A DNA stretch of 64,000 nucleotides from Prorocentrum cordatum (lineage: Eukaryota > Sar > Dinophyceae > Prorocentrales > Prorocentraceae): positions 1 to 64,000 of the forward strand of contig CAUYUJ010018641.1 in the NCBI GenBank assembly GCA_963575745.1. Direction: 5' to 3'. The notes under the pieces were generated by a model. That model saw only the letters and a list, made by a program, of their open reading frames with translations, was not told the origin of the DNA and did no database searches. Shown one piece after another: positions 54,460 to 63,728 of this stretch. The first letter of the stretch is position 1; each line of letters starts with the position of its first letter. A program made the position numbers and the translations under genes.

Positions 54460-55641
54460 ATGGTTTGGAATACTCAGAGAAGCCCCTCGTGGGGGAGTGG
54501 AAAGCTACCCCCCAGTGTGCTATCAGAATCAGCCGCAGGTGAGTTCCACAGTATCGACGGTGACAGTGCGCCATCTTCCCTTGATTTCCCAGATCTCAGG
54601 ATGGAGGAGATTTCAGCGGTCGGGCCTTTCGGCCTTCAGCGGGCACAGCCACCTGCTTCGGGCCTTGTCGACAGCAGGCGAAGAGGCGGGGACCAGAGGA
54701 GCCGCAGTGGAGACATAACGGATGACAAGCCCCCTGCGTGGTGGGCTGGCGCTCAGAGTGCGATGATTGACGCCCAAAGGGTACAACTGAACGAGACCCT
54801 CACAGCACGCTTGGCCCCCATGGAAGCGACGCTGGCGACGCACACGGCATCAATTGCTTCAATGCGGCGCGAGATCACAGAGAATGCAGCATCTCTGTCA
54901 GCACTGAGAACCGAATTCAACACACTTCAAACGAGATCGGAGTCAGGGTCCAGCAATGGTTTGTCCTCTCGGATGTCTGGGGCCTTTACTCGTGCTACCT
55001 GGAACCCGTCTTTCATTGAAATTAAGGGCTGGGTGACGGACTTGAAAAACTATGAGCAACGAGGCCGCCAGATGTTGACACAGTCGCAAGTAAATGCTAT
55101 CCTCAATGAGATTGTCCTTTCCCCGATCGTCGCCAGCACTTCGGCTGAAGGCAGGGTTGACACACCACGTACTCAAGAAGAAAATGACGGGCGCACATTC
55201 GGATACAGCCGCATTAGAATCTTATCACCATGGGGGCCGATTCCATAATATTGTGGGACATGCGTCAGAGACTCCTCGCGGCAGTGCAAAGTGGAACTAG
55301 CAAAACACTGACAGAAGTGGCCAAACAGGCTGCAGAGGCACAGGGGGGCATCAAAGTCATTGTTGAGGCGGCCCCACACAAACAACCGCATGTGAATTGC
55401 GCTGGTAAGTTTCAGAACATTTTCAGACGCCATGTCAATGCGACCCTGGGGATCGTTCTTCGAGCGGAGCTGGGAACCACCCACGGCGCACTTTTGGGGC
55501 AAGCTCCCCAACGACACCGCACATCGCAAGGTCATCGCAGTTTTCAACCCAGCAGCGAACTATGACATCCTCCCCGCTCTGGCTGACTTGAATCCAGCCA
55601 TCAACACGGCCCAGCTCCAGACAGATCTGAGGGCTGAATGA
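54460..55641 (+). pseudogene. LINE-B2 ORF1, frameshifted
   Basis: From ATG 54460 the frame has an Arg/Ser-rich N-terminus, a likely coiled coil coded at about 54790-54940 (regular Leu, Ala and Ile spacing), then I-E-I-K-G-W-V-T-D at about 55015-55041. That block is shared with LINE-A ORF1. The first frame stops at about 55248; the continuation lies in another frame to about 55430 and then returns to the first frame until TGA 55639-55641. Two compensating indels are inferred. The final TGA is directly followed, in the same frame, by ORF2. Confidence 0.7.
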
Positions 55642-58470
55642 CATGAGTGGATTGCCAGAGTTGGCACATGGAATATCGAGAAAAGAGGTCGACAGCTCTC
55701 CAGAGCTATTCTAGACGCCGCCAACGACAGGGGCATTTTCATGCTTGCGCTCCAGGAGGCCCAGTTTTTCACGGACAGTCGACAGATTTTAGCAGGGGAT
55801 GGGTGGCATATGGAACGTTCCTCCTGCAAGAAAGCAGCCATTTTGTGGAAGGGCCCGTGGAAGGCTCTGCTACGTGACATAGAGCGCGGGCCAAGGTTCG
55901 TCATTGCATGGTTCAGGCCAGCCGCTATTGTTTGCTTGTGTGTGCCATATGCAGATGATAAGGACGAGGAGGTGAGGGAATTCAGTCAAGTTCTGGAGGA
56001 GGTGAAGAGGAGGATCAGAGAGTATCGCAGACGCCACCCAGAGCAGTCAGACATGCTCATCTTGTTTACGGATGCCAACGTTGAGATGGCTCCCAATATT
56101 ATTGCCAAGGGCCGTGCTATCACTGGTATGGGTGTGGAGGAAGAGGTGGGGGTTCTCTTCAGAGGAGGAAGGGAGGGTGTGAGGAAGAATCAACTGGAGG
56201 AGATGAGGTTCTTGTTCACCGAGTTTTGCAGTGCGCATCGAATGCGGCTGGCAAGCACGTTTGGCCCTCGCTGTGCGACTTGGCGCGGCAGGGCAGCACC
56301 GCAAGGTGAGGCGGTGCTCGACTATATAGGCATCAGTGCTTCTATTCAATTCGACTCGGGGACTACTGCTGAGTGGATTCGGGCCCCAGGGAGATCTGCT
56401 ACAATCCAGGAGATCAGCGATCACAAACTAGTTCATCTTGCGGTTGCTGTGGGGAGACGGCGACATTGCAAGAATAGGAAGCGAGCAGCCCTGCATCAAT
56501 GGGAACCCGTTGACCCTGCTGTGGCTGCTGCCAGCTTCGATCGTGCCCTGTCACGGCAGTTGCGCACGCGGTCCTCGATGAATACGGCCCGAGGTTCGCC
56601 CAAGTTTCAATATGCAGGCTCTCGGTATCGCCCTTTGCAGTCTTTGGTGGAAGAGGATGAGGGGGGGGACTTCGAGTGGGGCGCGAAACTCGTGAAGGAG
56701 GAGGAGGGCGAGCAGAGGAGTCAGGGCAGGGGCACGCTCAGCCAGATCATCGCAGATACGGCGGCAAGTATCCCTAGCCGCCAGGTGGCCGCACTTCGTG
56801 CACCTACGAGGCCGGAGCGTCTCTGGACGCTCGAACGGCTGTTACGGCGCGCTCGTTGGCCCAGAGAACTTCGATGCCAGAATGAAGTCAGGAGTCTTCG
56901 GAGATTGATCAGACCATTACGAAAACAGTATGATGCCGATATGCTCGAATACAAACACAAAAGTGAACAGCGCAAACTGCGTACACAAGCACAGGCACTC
57001 AAAGTCAACAAGATGACGGGGGAGTGGGAACTTACTTGCGATGTCGAGGCCAAACAGGTGGAAATTGGGAGGTACTTGAAAGACAGGGTGGAGGACTATG
57101 GGGCTAGAAGGGAGGTGCAGTCTATTCTGGAAGGTCTGGCATCGAAGCTCAACCAGAACCAGTGCGTGAACATCACCATGCATGACATTTTGCGAGCGAG
57201 GGCTCGCCTCAAGAGTGGGGCGGCTGGGCCCGGCCAAGTGACGCGGGAGATGCTGCAGCTCATCCCCTTTGCCAGCCTCATGACAATCCGACACCATTTC
57301 AGCCAGATCGCCAATCGTCGTCAACAGGTCCCCTCGGATTGGAAGAGGTTTCTGGTGACACTCATCCCGAAGGCGCCGTCCATCCAGGAGCTTTGGGAGA
57401 CCAGGGCGATCTGCCTCCTGAGCCTGGTCCAGAAGTGGTACAACCATATATTAGTCATTATAGGGGCACAACACCTGGTGAATATCGAACATTCTCTTAA
57501 CATGTATGGATTTGTTCAGTTCAGGAAAGTTTGGGAGGTCACGTCGTTTACCAAACATCTGTGCCAACACGCTGCACAATGGGGAAAAGGGGAGAAGCTC
57601 TATCTTGCCAGCCTCGATGTACTACAGGCTTTTGACCATGTTACTACCAAGCTAGCCCTGCAAAGTATGGAGAAGCTTGGTTTTGACCCCGCTTTGATTT
57701 ATGCCCTTCTCTGCCCTATGACCGAAAACACGTGTAAAGCCACCCTCGAAGGGACTCAGAATTTGGACTGGATTGGTTGGGATCGGAGTATCAGGACGGG
57801 CGGGGTGGACGGACCATTCATATTCAAAGTGGTGAGTGTGGCCTTGTGGAACGATATCGTCGGGACCTGGGCTGGGCGTGATCTGGGATGCGTAGTTGAG
57901 TCCCCCGTCCCCATGCCCACTAGATCGACGATTTCCCATGCCCTCTGGGCAGACAACTTGTTGCTATACGCCAGAGACGAACGGCAGCTCAGGACCATGA
58001 TTACTGAGCTCACCCTCCCCCTTCTCCAGGCTGGCCTCAATTGGAAACCATCCTCTCTCAAGCTCATCCCCTTTGGCGTCAATGGCTCGAATGACGTAGT
58101 TCTTCATATCCAGATGCCCACTCGGACCCACACGTATACACTTATATGCGTTAACGCTTTAGACATCTTGGGTTACAGACTGGACAGATATTGGACACAG
58201 CATAGTGACTTGCAGTTCAACTTGGATCGTGCCCGTGGTGCCTTCTTTGCTGACATCGAGTGCTACAGAAGCCATAGCATCCCGATTGAGAGACGATTCC
58301 AGCGCTTCCGACTCCGTATCCAGAGTAAGCTACTCTTCGCAGTTGAAGGAATGACGATTGACAACATCACAGCACAGAAGATATTCTCCTGGGAAGGAAA
58401 GCTGTTAGCTATCATTGGAGGGAGGAGGAAAGGCGCGACATTGGACGGTATACCAAAAGAGGAGATTTAA
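55642..58470 (+). CDS. LINE-B2 ORF2, APE-type endonuclease plus reverse transcriptase
   Basis: The frame opens directly after the ORF1 stop and has no ATG until 55741, although endonuclease sequence (T-W-N-I-E-K, about 55666) starts before it, so the first ATG is not the true start. Endonuclease motifs: Q-E-A (Glu 55756), T-D-A-N-V-E, A-T-W, L-D-Y-I, S-D-H. After a charged linker come RT motifs: A-A-G-P-G-Q (the usual Asp is Gly), L-I-P-K-A-P, D-V-L-Q-A-F-D-H, G-G-V-D-G-P and W-A-D-N (57946-57957). The Asn in motif C and the Asp in motif B are shared in kind with LINE-A. The frame ends at 58470, but a conserved C-terminal block (like K-R-R-F-K-Y-A-R-D-Q-F) continues in another frame, so the true end was probably lost by a frameshift near 58435. 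Confidence 0.85.
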   Translation, partial: HEWIARVGTWNIEKRGRQLSRAILDAANDRGIFMLALQEAQFFTDSRQILAGDGWHMERSSCKKAAILWKGPWKALLRDIERGPRFVIAWFRPAAIVCLCVPYADDKDEEVREFSQVLEEVKRRIREYRRRHPEQSDMLILFTDANVEMAPNIIAKGRAITGMGVEEEVGVLFRGGREGVRKNQLEEMRFLFTEFCSAHRMRLASTFGPRCATWRGRAAPQGEAVLDYIGISASIQFDSGTTAEWIRAPGRSATIQEISDHKLVHLAVAVGRRRHCKNRKRAALHQWEPVDPAVAAASFDRALSRQLRTRSSMNTARGSPKFQYAGSRYRPLQSLVEEDEGGDFEWGAKLVKEEEGEQRSQGRGTLSQIIADTAASIPSRQVAALRAPTRPERLWTLERLLRRARWPRELRCQNEVRSLRRLIRPLRKQYDADMLEYKHKSEQRKLRTQAQALKVNKMTGEWELTCDVEAKQVEIGRYLKDRVEDYGARREVQSILEGLASKLNQNQCVNITMHDILRARARLKSGAAGPGQVTREMLQLIPFASLMTIRHHFSQIANRRQQVPSDWKRFLVTLIPKAPSIQELWETRAICLLSLVQKWYNHILVIIGAQHLVNIEHSLNMYGFVQFRKVWEVTSFTKHLCQHAAQWGKGEKLYLASLDVLQAFDHVTTKLALQSMEKLGFDPALIYALLCPMTENTCKATLEGTQNLDWIGWDRSIRTGGVDGPFIFKVVSVALWNDIVGTWAGRDLGCVVESPVPMPTRSTISHALWADNLLLYARDERQLRTMITELTLPLLQAGLNWKPSSLKLIPFGVNGSNDVVLHIQMPTRTHTYTLICVNALDILGYRLDRYWTQHSDLQFNLDRARGAFFADIECYRSHSIPIERRFQRFRLRIQSKLLFAVEGMTIDNITAQKIFSWEGKLLAIIGGRRKGATLDGIPKEEI

Positions 58471-58598
58471 GTATGCACGCGACCAGTTCGCCAACCATGG
58501 CTTTCTGTCGGCTGTGGAACTCTTCGTTCACAAGAACTGGCCCTAGGCGAAAGATGTCGCTTGCTTTGCCAGAGGCTTTGCGTGTCAGAATTTCCTGA

Positions 58599-59251
58599 CA
58601 GCTACGCTGCACACGGACATAGTACATGCATACACACAGCCCTCAATGCCAGAACCACAATACGACGCGGCTATGTTTGGTAGCCACGCTCGTTCGCCAA
58701 TGGACAAACAAAAGATGGATTGCCAACGTTCTTCTGCTAATGTTCCCATTGTTATTCCGACAGCTACGCTGCACACGTACAGTCAAGATCATACACATGC
58801 CCATTCGTTATTGCCTGTGCCTCCGTTGGATGGTCAACGTTCTTTTGAGTCCACGCCCAGCTATATTCCGACAGCTACGCTGCACACTCACAGTGAATAT
58901 ACCACATATGTACATTCTTTGTTGCCTGTGCCGCAGGTTGATGGCCGTTCTTTCGACGCGCTGCCCAGCTATAGTCAGACAGCTACGCTGCACACTAACA
59001 GTGAAGATCATACACACCTTCATTCGTTGTTGCCTGTGCCGCAGGTTGATGGACGACGTTCTTTCGATAAGATGCCCAGCGGTATTCCGACAGCTACGCT
59101 GCACACTCACAGAGAGGACATTGCGTATATTCCTTTGCCTGAACATCCGTCGGGCGCGGCTACGTTTGGTAGCCGCTACCATTCGACGTGGAAAAGACAT
59201 CATGCGGACTCTTCTGCTCTGTTGCCTTGTTATATTCCGGCAGCTACGCTG
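58599..59251 (+). repeat. LINE-B2 internal array of CAGCTACGCTG hairpins
   Basis: The core CAGCTACGCTG occurs at 58599, 58761, 58872, 58980, 59091 and 59241. All intervals are multiples of three (162, 111, 108, 111, 150), so the ORF3 frame is preserved. The longer consensus (ttattccgacagctacgctg) matches units in the 3' untranslated regions of LINE-A and LINE-C. Confidence 0.8.
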
Positions 59252-60953
59252 CACGCACACAGTACACACCTGATGCATTATCATATTGCTTCTTGTGCTT
59301 CGCCTCAGATTGTTTCGCCTGAGCTCCAGAGATGCGCGGCTATGTTTGGTAGCCGCGAGAGACTGACCGATGACAAAGAAGATTGTCAACGTTCTTCTGG
59401 TCGTGTGTCGTCTGCGTCCAGTATAAGGAGTTCCTTTGGAGCCGAACAAACAGGATGCTCATTGTTCTTCTGGTCGCGTGTCGTCTGCGTCCAGAATAAG
59501 AGTTCCTTTGGGCACTGACCGCCGTGAACTGAACGATCCGCTGCAAGTGGCGCATCTGTTTGAGTGCACCAGGCTCCTGGAGGAACGGAGTTTGCAGCGC
59601 GAATCGCAGGGCACTGTTAGTCCTGCGGCCACAGCCCCCCCAGCCGATGGTGAGGGCGAACCCGCGCCCGTGGCCAAGAATCGTCGCAGGCAGATCGTGG
59701 AGACCCGCCTGGCCGCCAGGGGAGAGAAGAGGAGCATTGGCCCGAGCCTCACTGCGAGTCAGGAGGAGCTCGCTAAGGGCGTCAGGCAACCTCAGCACCC
59801 TTGCGACAAGAGAGATCGGGATGAAATGTGTTCTCCGAGGGGCAGTCAAAAGAGACGTTGTATTGCTCATGTGAATGACGACCCCATCGCTTCCGCCGGT
59901 AGTCCGTCTGCTGCTCCACAGGGGAGTAAGCGGCCACGTGGCCCTCCTTCTTTCAATCATGTGAGTGAGCCGCGTGAGGCACGACCCTCTGGCGCACATG
60001 TGAATGCCTTCAAACTCAACGCCTACTCTCAGGCGCGGTTGAGCATGATGCATGCGTCAGGTGACTGGTCAGCTCATCGTCGTGTGTTTGTTGCACGCTC
60101 GAGGGACACCCAGGTTGCTCTTCTCGGCTGGCGTGGCGGTACTAAATATGTCGGTTGGAGAAGATGGGAAGATGTCTTCATTGCGGATCAAAATGGCAAT
60201 ACGAAGTGGTGGGAGACAATGCAGGTCGGGAAAGAAGATTGGTCGATCTTCGTCGAGAAATTACTCAAAAGATTGAACCTGCCTGCCATCCTTGACTATC
60301 TGGCCAAACCTAGAGTTTCGGTTGCCCGTACTGAGGAGGAAGAGAAGAACATTAACGATGATAGGATTGCGCGTCGCATCGCTCATAACTTTGAAAATGA
60401 GACTGTCTTTGGCTACGATTCGGATAAGATACCATTCGAAATGCTGGGTGACAGCCTGTGTGTTGTCCAATGGATAAGAGGGCTCTGGAGGTGCACAAAC
60501 ATGGGCTATAACAATATCTTGGAGGCGGCGCAAAACACCCTTGATGCACTAACGGACACCTGCTTGAGAACTGCGTGTGTTGGGGCTGACCCGATCAAAC
60601 ATCTTTATCGGGAGGGTAACAGTTATGCAGATGAACTCACGTGGGCCTGCAGAGCATGCCCACACACATCGAAGAGAAACGAGTATCTTGCCCCATTATA
60701 TACTTCGAAAGTTTTAGGATTGAGGGGTTACTTCGACGGAGGTACTTCGGATATTGGGGCTGGGGGTGGCTGGTGGGTGCAGGCTTTTGTAGAAAATCAA
60801 AATGCTATACAGTGTCACGTGATTGCCGAGGAGGCGTTTGGCCTCGATAGGGAATCAACCGTGACGGTCTGTGAGTTAACGGCCGCCTCGAAGCTAATCC
60901 ACGCAATCTCACAGATTGCGTCTGTTATAGATAGCGTCTCACGCGCTCGGTAG
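58646..60953 (+). pseudogene. LINE-B2 ORF3, permuted RNase H with all four catalytic residues (one frameshift)
   Basis: Starts at ATG 58646 with His/Ser/Thr-rich repeats of 36-37 residues. One extra G at about 59427 relative to LINE-B1 shifts the frame; the second part (59436-60953) holds a basic disordered stretch, a conserved A-L-L-G-W-R-G-G region and the RNase H. Its motifs are, in order: L-G-D-S-L (Asp codon 60450), R-E-G-N-S-Y-A-D-E-L (Asp 60630), G-Y-F-D-G-G (Asp 60735) and V-C-E-L-T-A-A-S (Glu 60873). Spacings are 60, 35 and 46 residues. The protein stops 26 residues after the Glu, at the end of what would be helix A. Canonical RNase HI has D10, E48, D70, D134. Confidence 0.8.
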
Positions 60954-61030
60954 AGCCGCTCGCGCCTGGTGGCCGCGGGGGGCACCGCTGCTTGCATGTG
61001 CTGGAGGACCCCGCCGCAAAGCCCGCAAAA

Positions 61031-61459
61031 AACCTGGTTGACGGTTTACCGCCGGCTCCCAGTACCTCGTAGAGCTCTTCGGCATCGATGAGCTGGAGGA
61101 ATTCTGGCGCGGGGTAGAGCTAGTTGGTCGACCCGACCAGGACGGTGAATTGGTAACTTTCGGTCGGTTTTGCTAAGATTTGAAAGATCTTTAAGCATTC
61201 ATTTTAAGAAAGCAGATTTTCACGCGAAGCATTTGCATGTAAGTTTTGCTCTCAGAGCAGCTCAGCTCCCCCGAGAAAGTTTTACTATCGGTGCATTTCC
61301 AGGAACTGACCGCATACTGACATCGAGAAATCCAAAAATAAAGATTATAAGGACATCTTCTGCGAAGTTCTCTGCTTCAATTCTGAGCACTTGGGCGTGC
61401 AAGGAGCTCTACGAGGCCCGCGGCTGTGACCAGGTTGACGGTTCACCGCCTGCGCCAGT
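61031..61459 (+). repeat. Hairpin right half, head and family F variant (duplicate of 50669-51099)
   Basis: Same order and nearly the same sequence as after LINE-B1, including the variant aagcatttgcatgtaagttt. Small differences: agctggagg for agctagagg, and a shortened gcacttgggcgtgc. Confidence 0.75.
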
Positions 61460-61914
61460 TGGCCGAACCGGCCCGGGCGGACAATGTGATGACCTGGGGT
61501 CGGTTTTTCGAAGATAGCTCGCAGAGCTCTTCGCCAAGATGAGCTAAGAGGAATTCGGGCGCAGGGTGGAGCTAGTTGGCAGACCCGACCTTAAGAGACA
61601 ATGTGATAACTTGGGGTCGGTGTTTGTTTCTTTCTGCAAAATTTAAAAATTCGCTTTAAGAACGGGTATTTTTCTCACGTGTAGTGGGTTATTCCGCGCG
61701 TGGCTGTGAAATTCTCAGGTCCGTAGCTGCAGTATTACTATCAAAACACTTGAGGGAACCGACGTTGGATGGAAACCGAAAAACATATTCTTCGAGTTTG
61801 TTCCTTCAAGCTTGAGAAAACTTCTTCCGTCTGTTTCGAGCAGCGCTGCGCGAGAAAAGAGCTCTACGAGGCTCCCGGCCGTTACCTGTCTGACGGTTTA
61901 CCGCCGGATCCCAT
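61460..61914 (+). repeat. Head and family D module
   Basis: Matches 51100 onward to about 61790. It then differs: the internal duplication seen in the 51-kb copy is absent, so that duplication came after the segments separated, or was lost here. Hairpin is degenerate (cggccgttacctgtctgacg). Confidence 0.7.
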
Positions 61915-62321
61915 TGTAAGAGATTTTGAAATTCATTTTGGAACCATTATTTTTGTAACGTAGAGTGGGTTGTGCCGCGCTCGCCTGTAAAATTCTCGGG
62001 CCCGTAGCTGCAAAATTACCGTAAAAAACGCGGAGGAACCGTTGGCCGGGAAAGCGTATTTCCGACAAGCGTAGTCGATTTCGGTAAGCAAGCTAGAGAA
62101 ACAACTCTTGTGTTTTCTGCACGTTATTAGCTATAGCTACTCAGCATGTTTGATTCTGATAGTTTCAGTGTATTATAAATAAACTCGGCAGAAAAATGTC
62201 GTATTACCAAAACTTGTTTATATTTTCAAGAAGCTAGTATTTACTTGAGATTCATTCTTGGCGTCCAAGCACTCTTCCGTGATTCCAGAGCTCTACGAGG
62301 GTCCCGGCGGTAACCTGGTTG
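61915..62321 (+). repeat. Divergent AT-rich D-like module with hairpin left half
   Basis: D-like start (agagtgggttgtgccgcgc), then about 200 bp of AT-rich sequence seen only here (about 62040-62240). It ends in a tail arm (gagctctacgag) and the left half and loop of a D-type hairpin (to 62321), where a LINE-B 3' fragment is inserted. Confidence 0.6.
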
Positions 62322-62857
62322 TTTTAGGATTGGGGGGTTTTAGGAGGGTCCCGGCGGTTCCATTATACACTTCGAAAGTTTTAGGATTGAGGGGTTACTT
62401 CGACGGAGGTACTTCGGATATTGGGGCTGGGGGTGGCTGGTGGGTGCAGGCTTTTGTAGAAAATCAAAATGCTATACAGTGTCACGTGATTGCCGAGGAG
62501 GCGTTTGGCCTCGATAGGGAGTCAACCGTGACGGTCTGTGAGTTAACGGCCGCCTCGAAGCTAATTCACGCAATCTCGCAGATTGCGTCTGTTATAGATA
62601 GCGTCTCACACGCTCGGTAGAGCCACTTGCGCCTGGTGGCCGCGGGGAGCACCGCTGCTTGCATGTGCTGGAGGACCCCACCGCAAAGCCCGCAAACCTG
62701 GTTGAACGGCCGCCTCGAAGCTAATTCACGCAATCTCGCAGATTGCGTCTGTTATAGATAGCGTCTCACACGCTCGGTAGAGCCACTTGCGCCTGGTGGC
62801 CGCGGGGAGCACCGCTGCTTGCATGTGCTGGAGGACCCCACCGCAAAGCCCGCAAAA
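62322..62857 (+). mobile_element. Two tandem LINE-B 3' fragments in one hairpin loop
   Basis: The loop word AACCTGGTTG stands before the first fragment (62312-62321), between the two (62695-62704) and after the second (62858-62867). The first fragment (62322-62694) holds the end of ORF3 and the 3' region; the second (62705-62857) repeats its last 150 bp. The start of the first is scrambled: short pieces of ORF3 sequence and of the hairpin's left flank (gagggtcccggcggt, second copy 62346-62360) are interleaved. Confidence 0.8.
62371..62620 (+). pseudogene. LINE-B ORF3 fragment, D10/E48 half of RNase H
   Basis: Nearly identical to the end of LINE-B2 ORF3: Y-F-D-G-G-T-S-D, then V-C-E-L-T-A-A-S-K, ending S-H-A-R and stop at 62618-62620. 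Only the second half of the permuted RNase H is present because of 5' truncation. Confidence 0.75.
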
Positions 62858-63149
62858 AACCTGGTTGACGGTTTACCGCCGGCTCCTAGTGCTTCCGGGG
62901 CGCTGGGGGCTAGAGGAATTCCGGCGCGGGGTGCAGCTAGTTGGCCCACCCGGCCGGGGCGGACAACGTGGGAACTTTGGGTCGGTTGGGCAAAGATTTC
63001 GCGAGATTTGAACATTCGTTTTAAGAACTGCTATTTTTCGCACCTGTAGTGGGTTATGCCGCGTCTGCCAGTTAAATTCTCAGGGTGGTAGCTGTAGTAT
63101 TACTATCAAAACATCTGGGAGAACCGACTGTGGATGAAAACCAAAAATC

Positions 63150-63240
<91 letters not shown>

Positions 63241-63348
63241 CAGCAGAAGAGGAAACTATTCTCATGTCTCGAGCAGCGCCACGCGGGAAAAGAGCTCTAC
63301 GAGGCTCCCGGCGGTAACCTGGTTGACGGTTTACCGCCGGCTCCCAGT
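62858..63348 (+). repeat. Hairpin right half and family D module with a 90-base T run
   Basis: Hairpin to 62890, a short head, and a D module (gcacctgtagtgggttatgc). The native T tract after aaccaaaaatcg is 90 T (63151-63240). The module ends in a perfect D-type hairpin at 63348. Confidence 0.75.
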
Positions 63349-63600
63349 CCGGGGCGCTGGGGAGCTAGGTGGCAGAAAAATCTCGACGGACCTTTTGGTG
63401 ACTTTTGCTCGGTTGAAAATTTTGTTCTCGAAATTCAGCAATTCGTTTGAGCTCTAGTATTTTTTCCCGTGATATTCGATCTTATTCCCGCTCGCCGTCT
63501 TGATCTCAGCTCGATCGGATACCTTTTACTGCCGAAAAGCACTCCGGCGGGATCGGCTGTTTCGAGTCATCTTGACAGGCGTTGTCGGTTTTTCCCAACC
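63349..63600 (+). repeat. Family A prefix, truncated
   Basis: Head remnant, A prefix and the first 50 bp of a subunit (gtcatcttgacaggcgttgt), then unrelated sequence begins. Confidence 0.7.
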
Positions 63601-63696
63601 ATCTTGTGGTGTTGGGTCCTCGTTTTGAAGAGACGGTGCCCCGCGTTCCTCTCCTCCTCCTCCCCCTCCTCCCTCTTCCCATCGTCATCATCATCA

Positions 63697-63728
<32 letters not shown>

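Larger units (their letters stand above)
54029..61030 (+). mobile_element. LINE-B2, full-length non-LTR retrotransposon with spliced leader at its 5' end
   Basis: A 7.0-kb element: spliced-leader sequence, 5' untranslated region with 27-bp repeats, ORF1, ORF2, hairpin array, ORF3, short 3' region and A tail (cgcaaagcccgcaaaa). The 3' end lies in a D-type hairpin loop (aacctggttgacgg follows). The 5' end replaces the left half of that hairpin, a small target deletion. Frameshifts in ORF1, near the end of ORF2 and at 59427 in ORF3 show it is decayed, but it is the most complete copy and keeps all four RNase H catalytic residues. Confidence 0.9.
56634..61790 (+). other. Segmental duplication, copy 2
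   Basis: The half of LINE-B2 downstream of its endonuclease, plus about 760 bp of flank, matches copy 1 about 10.4 kb upstream in the same orientation. Since B2 continues upstream to a proper 5' end, copy 2 is likely the source. Confidence 0.75.

Noticed and set aside
63085-63450. Poly-Phe / poly-Lys frames
   Set aside because: They are created by the 90-base T run within a D module and have no coding support.
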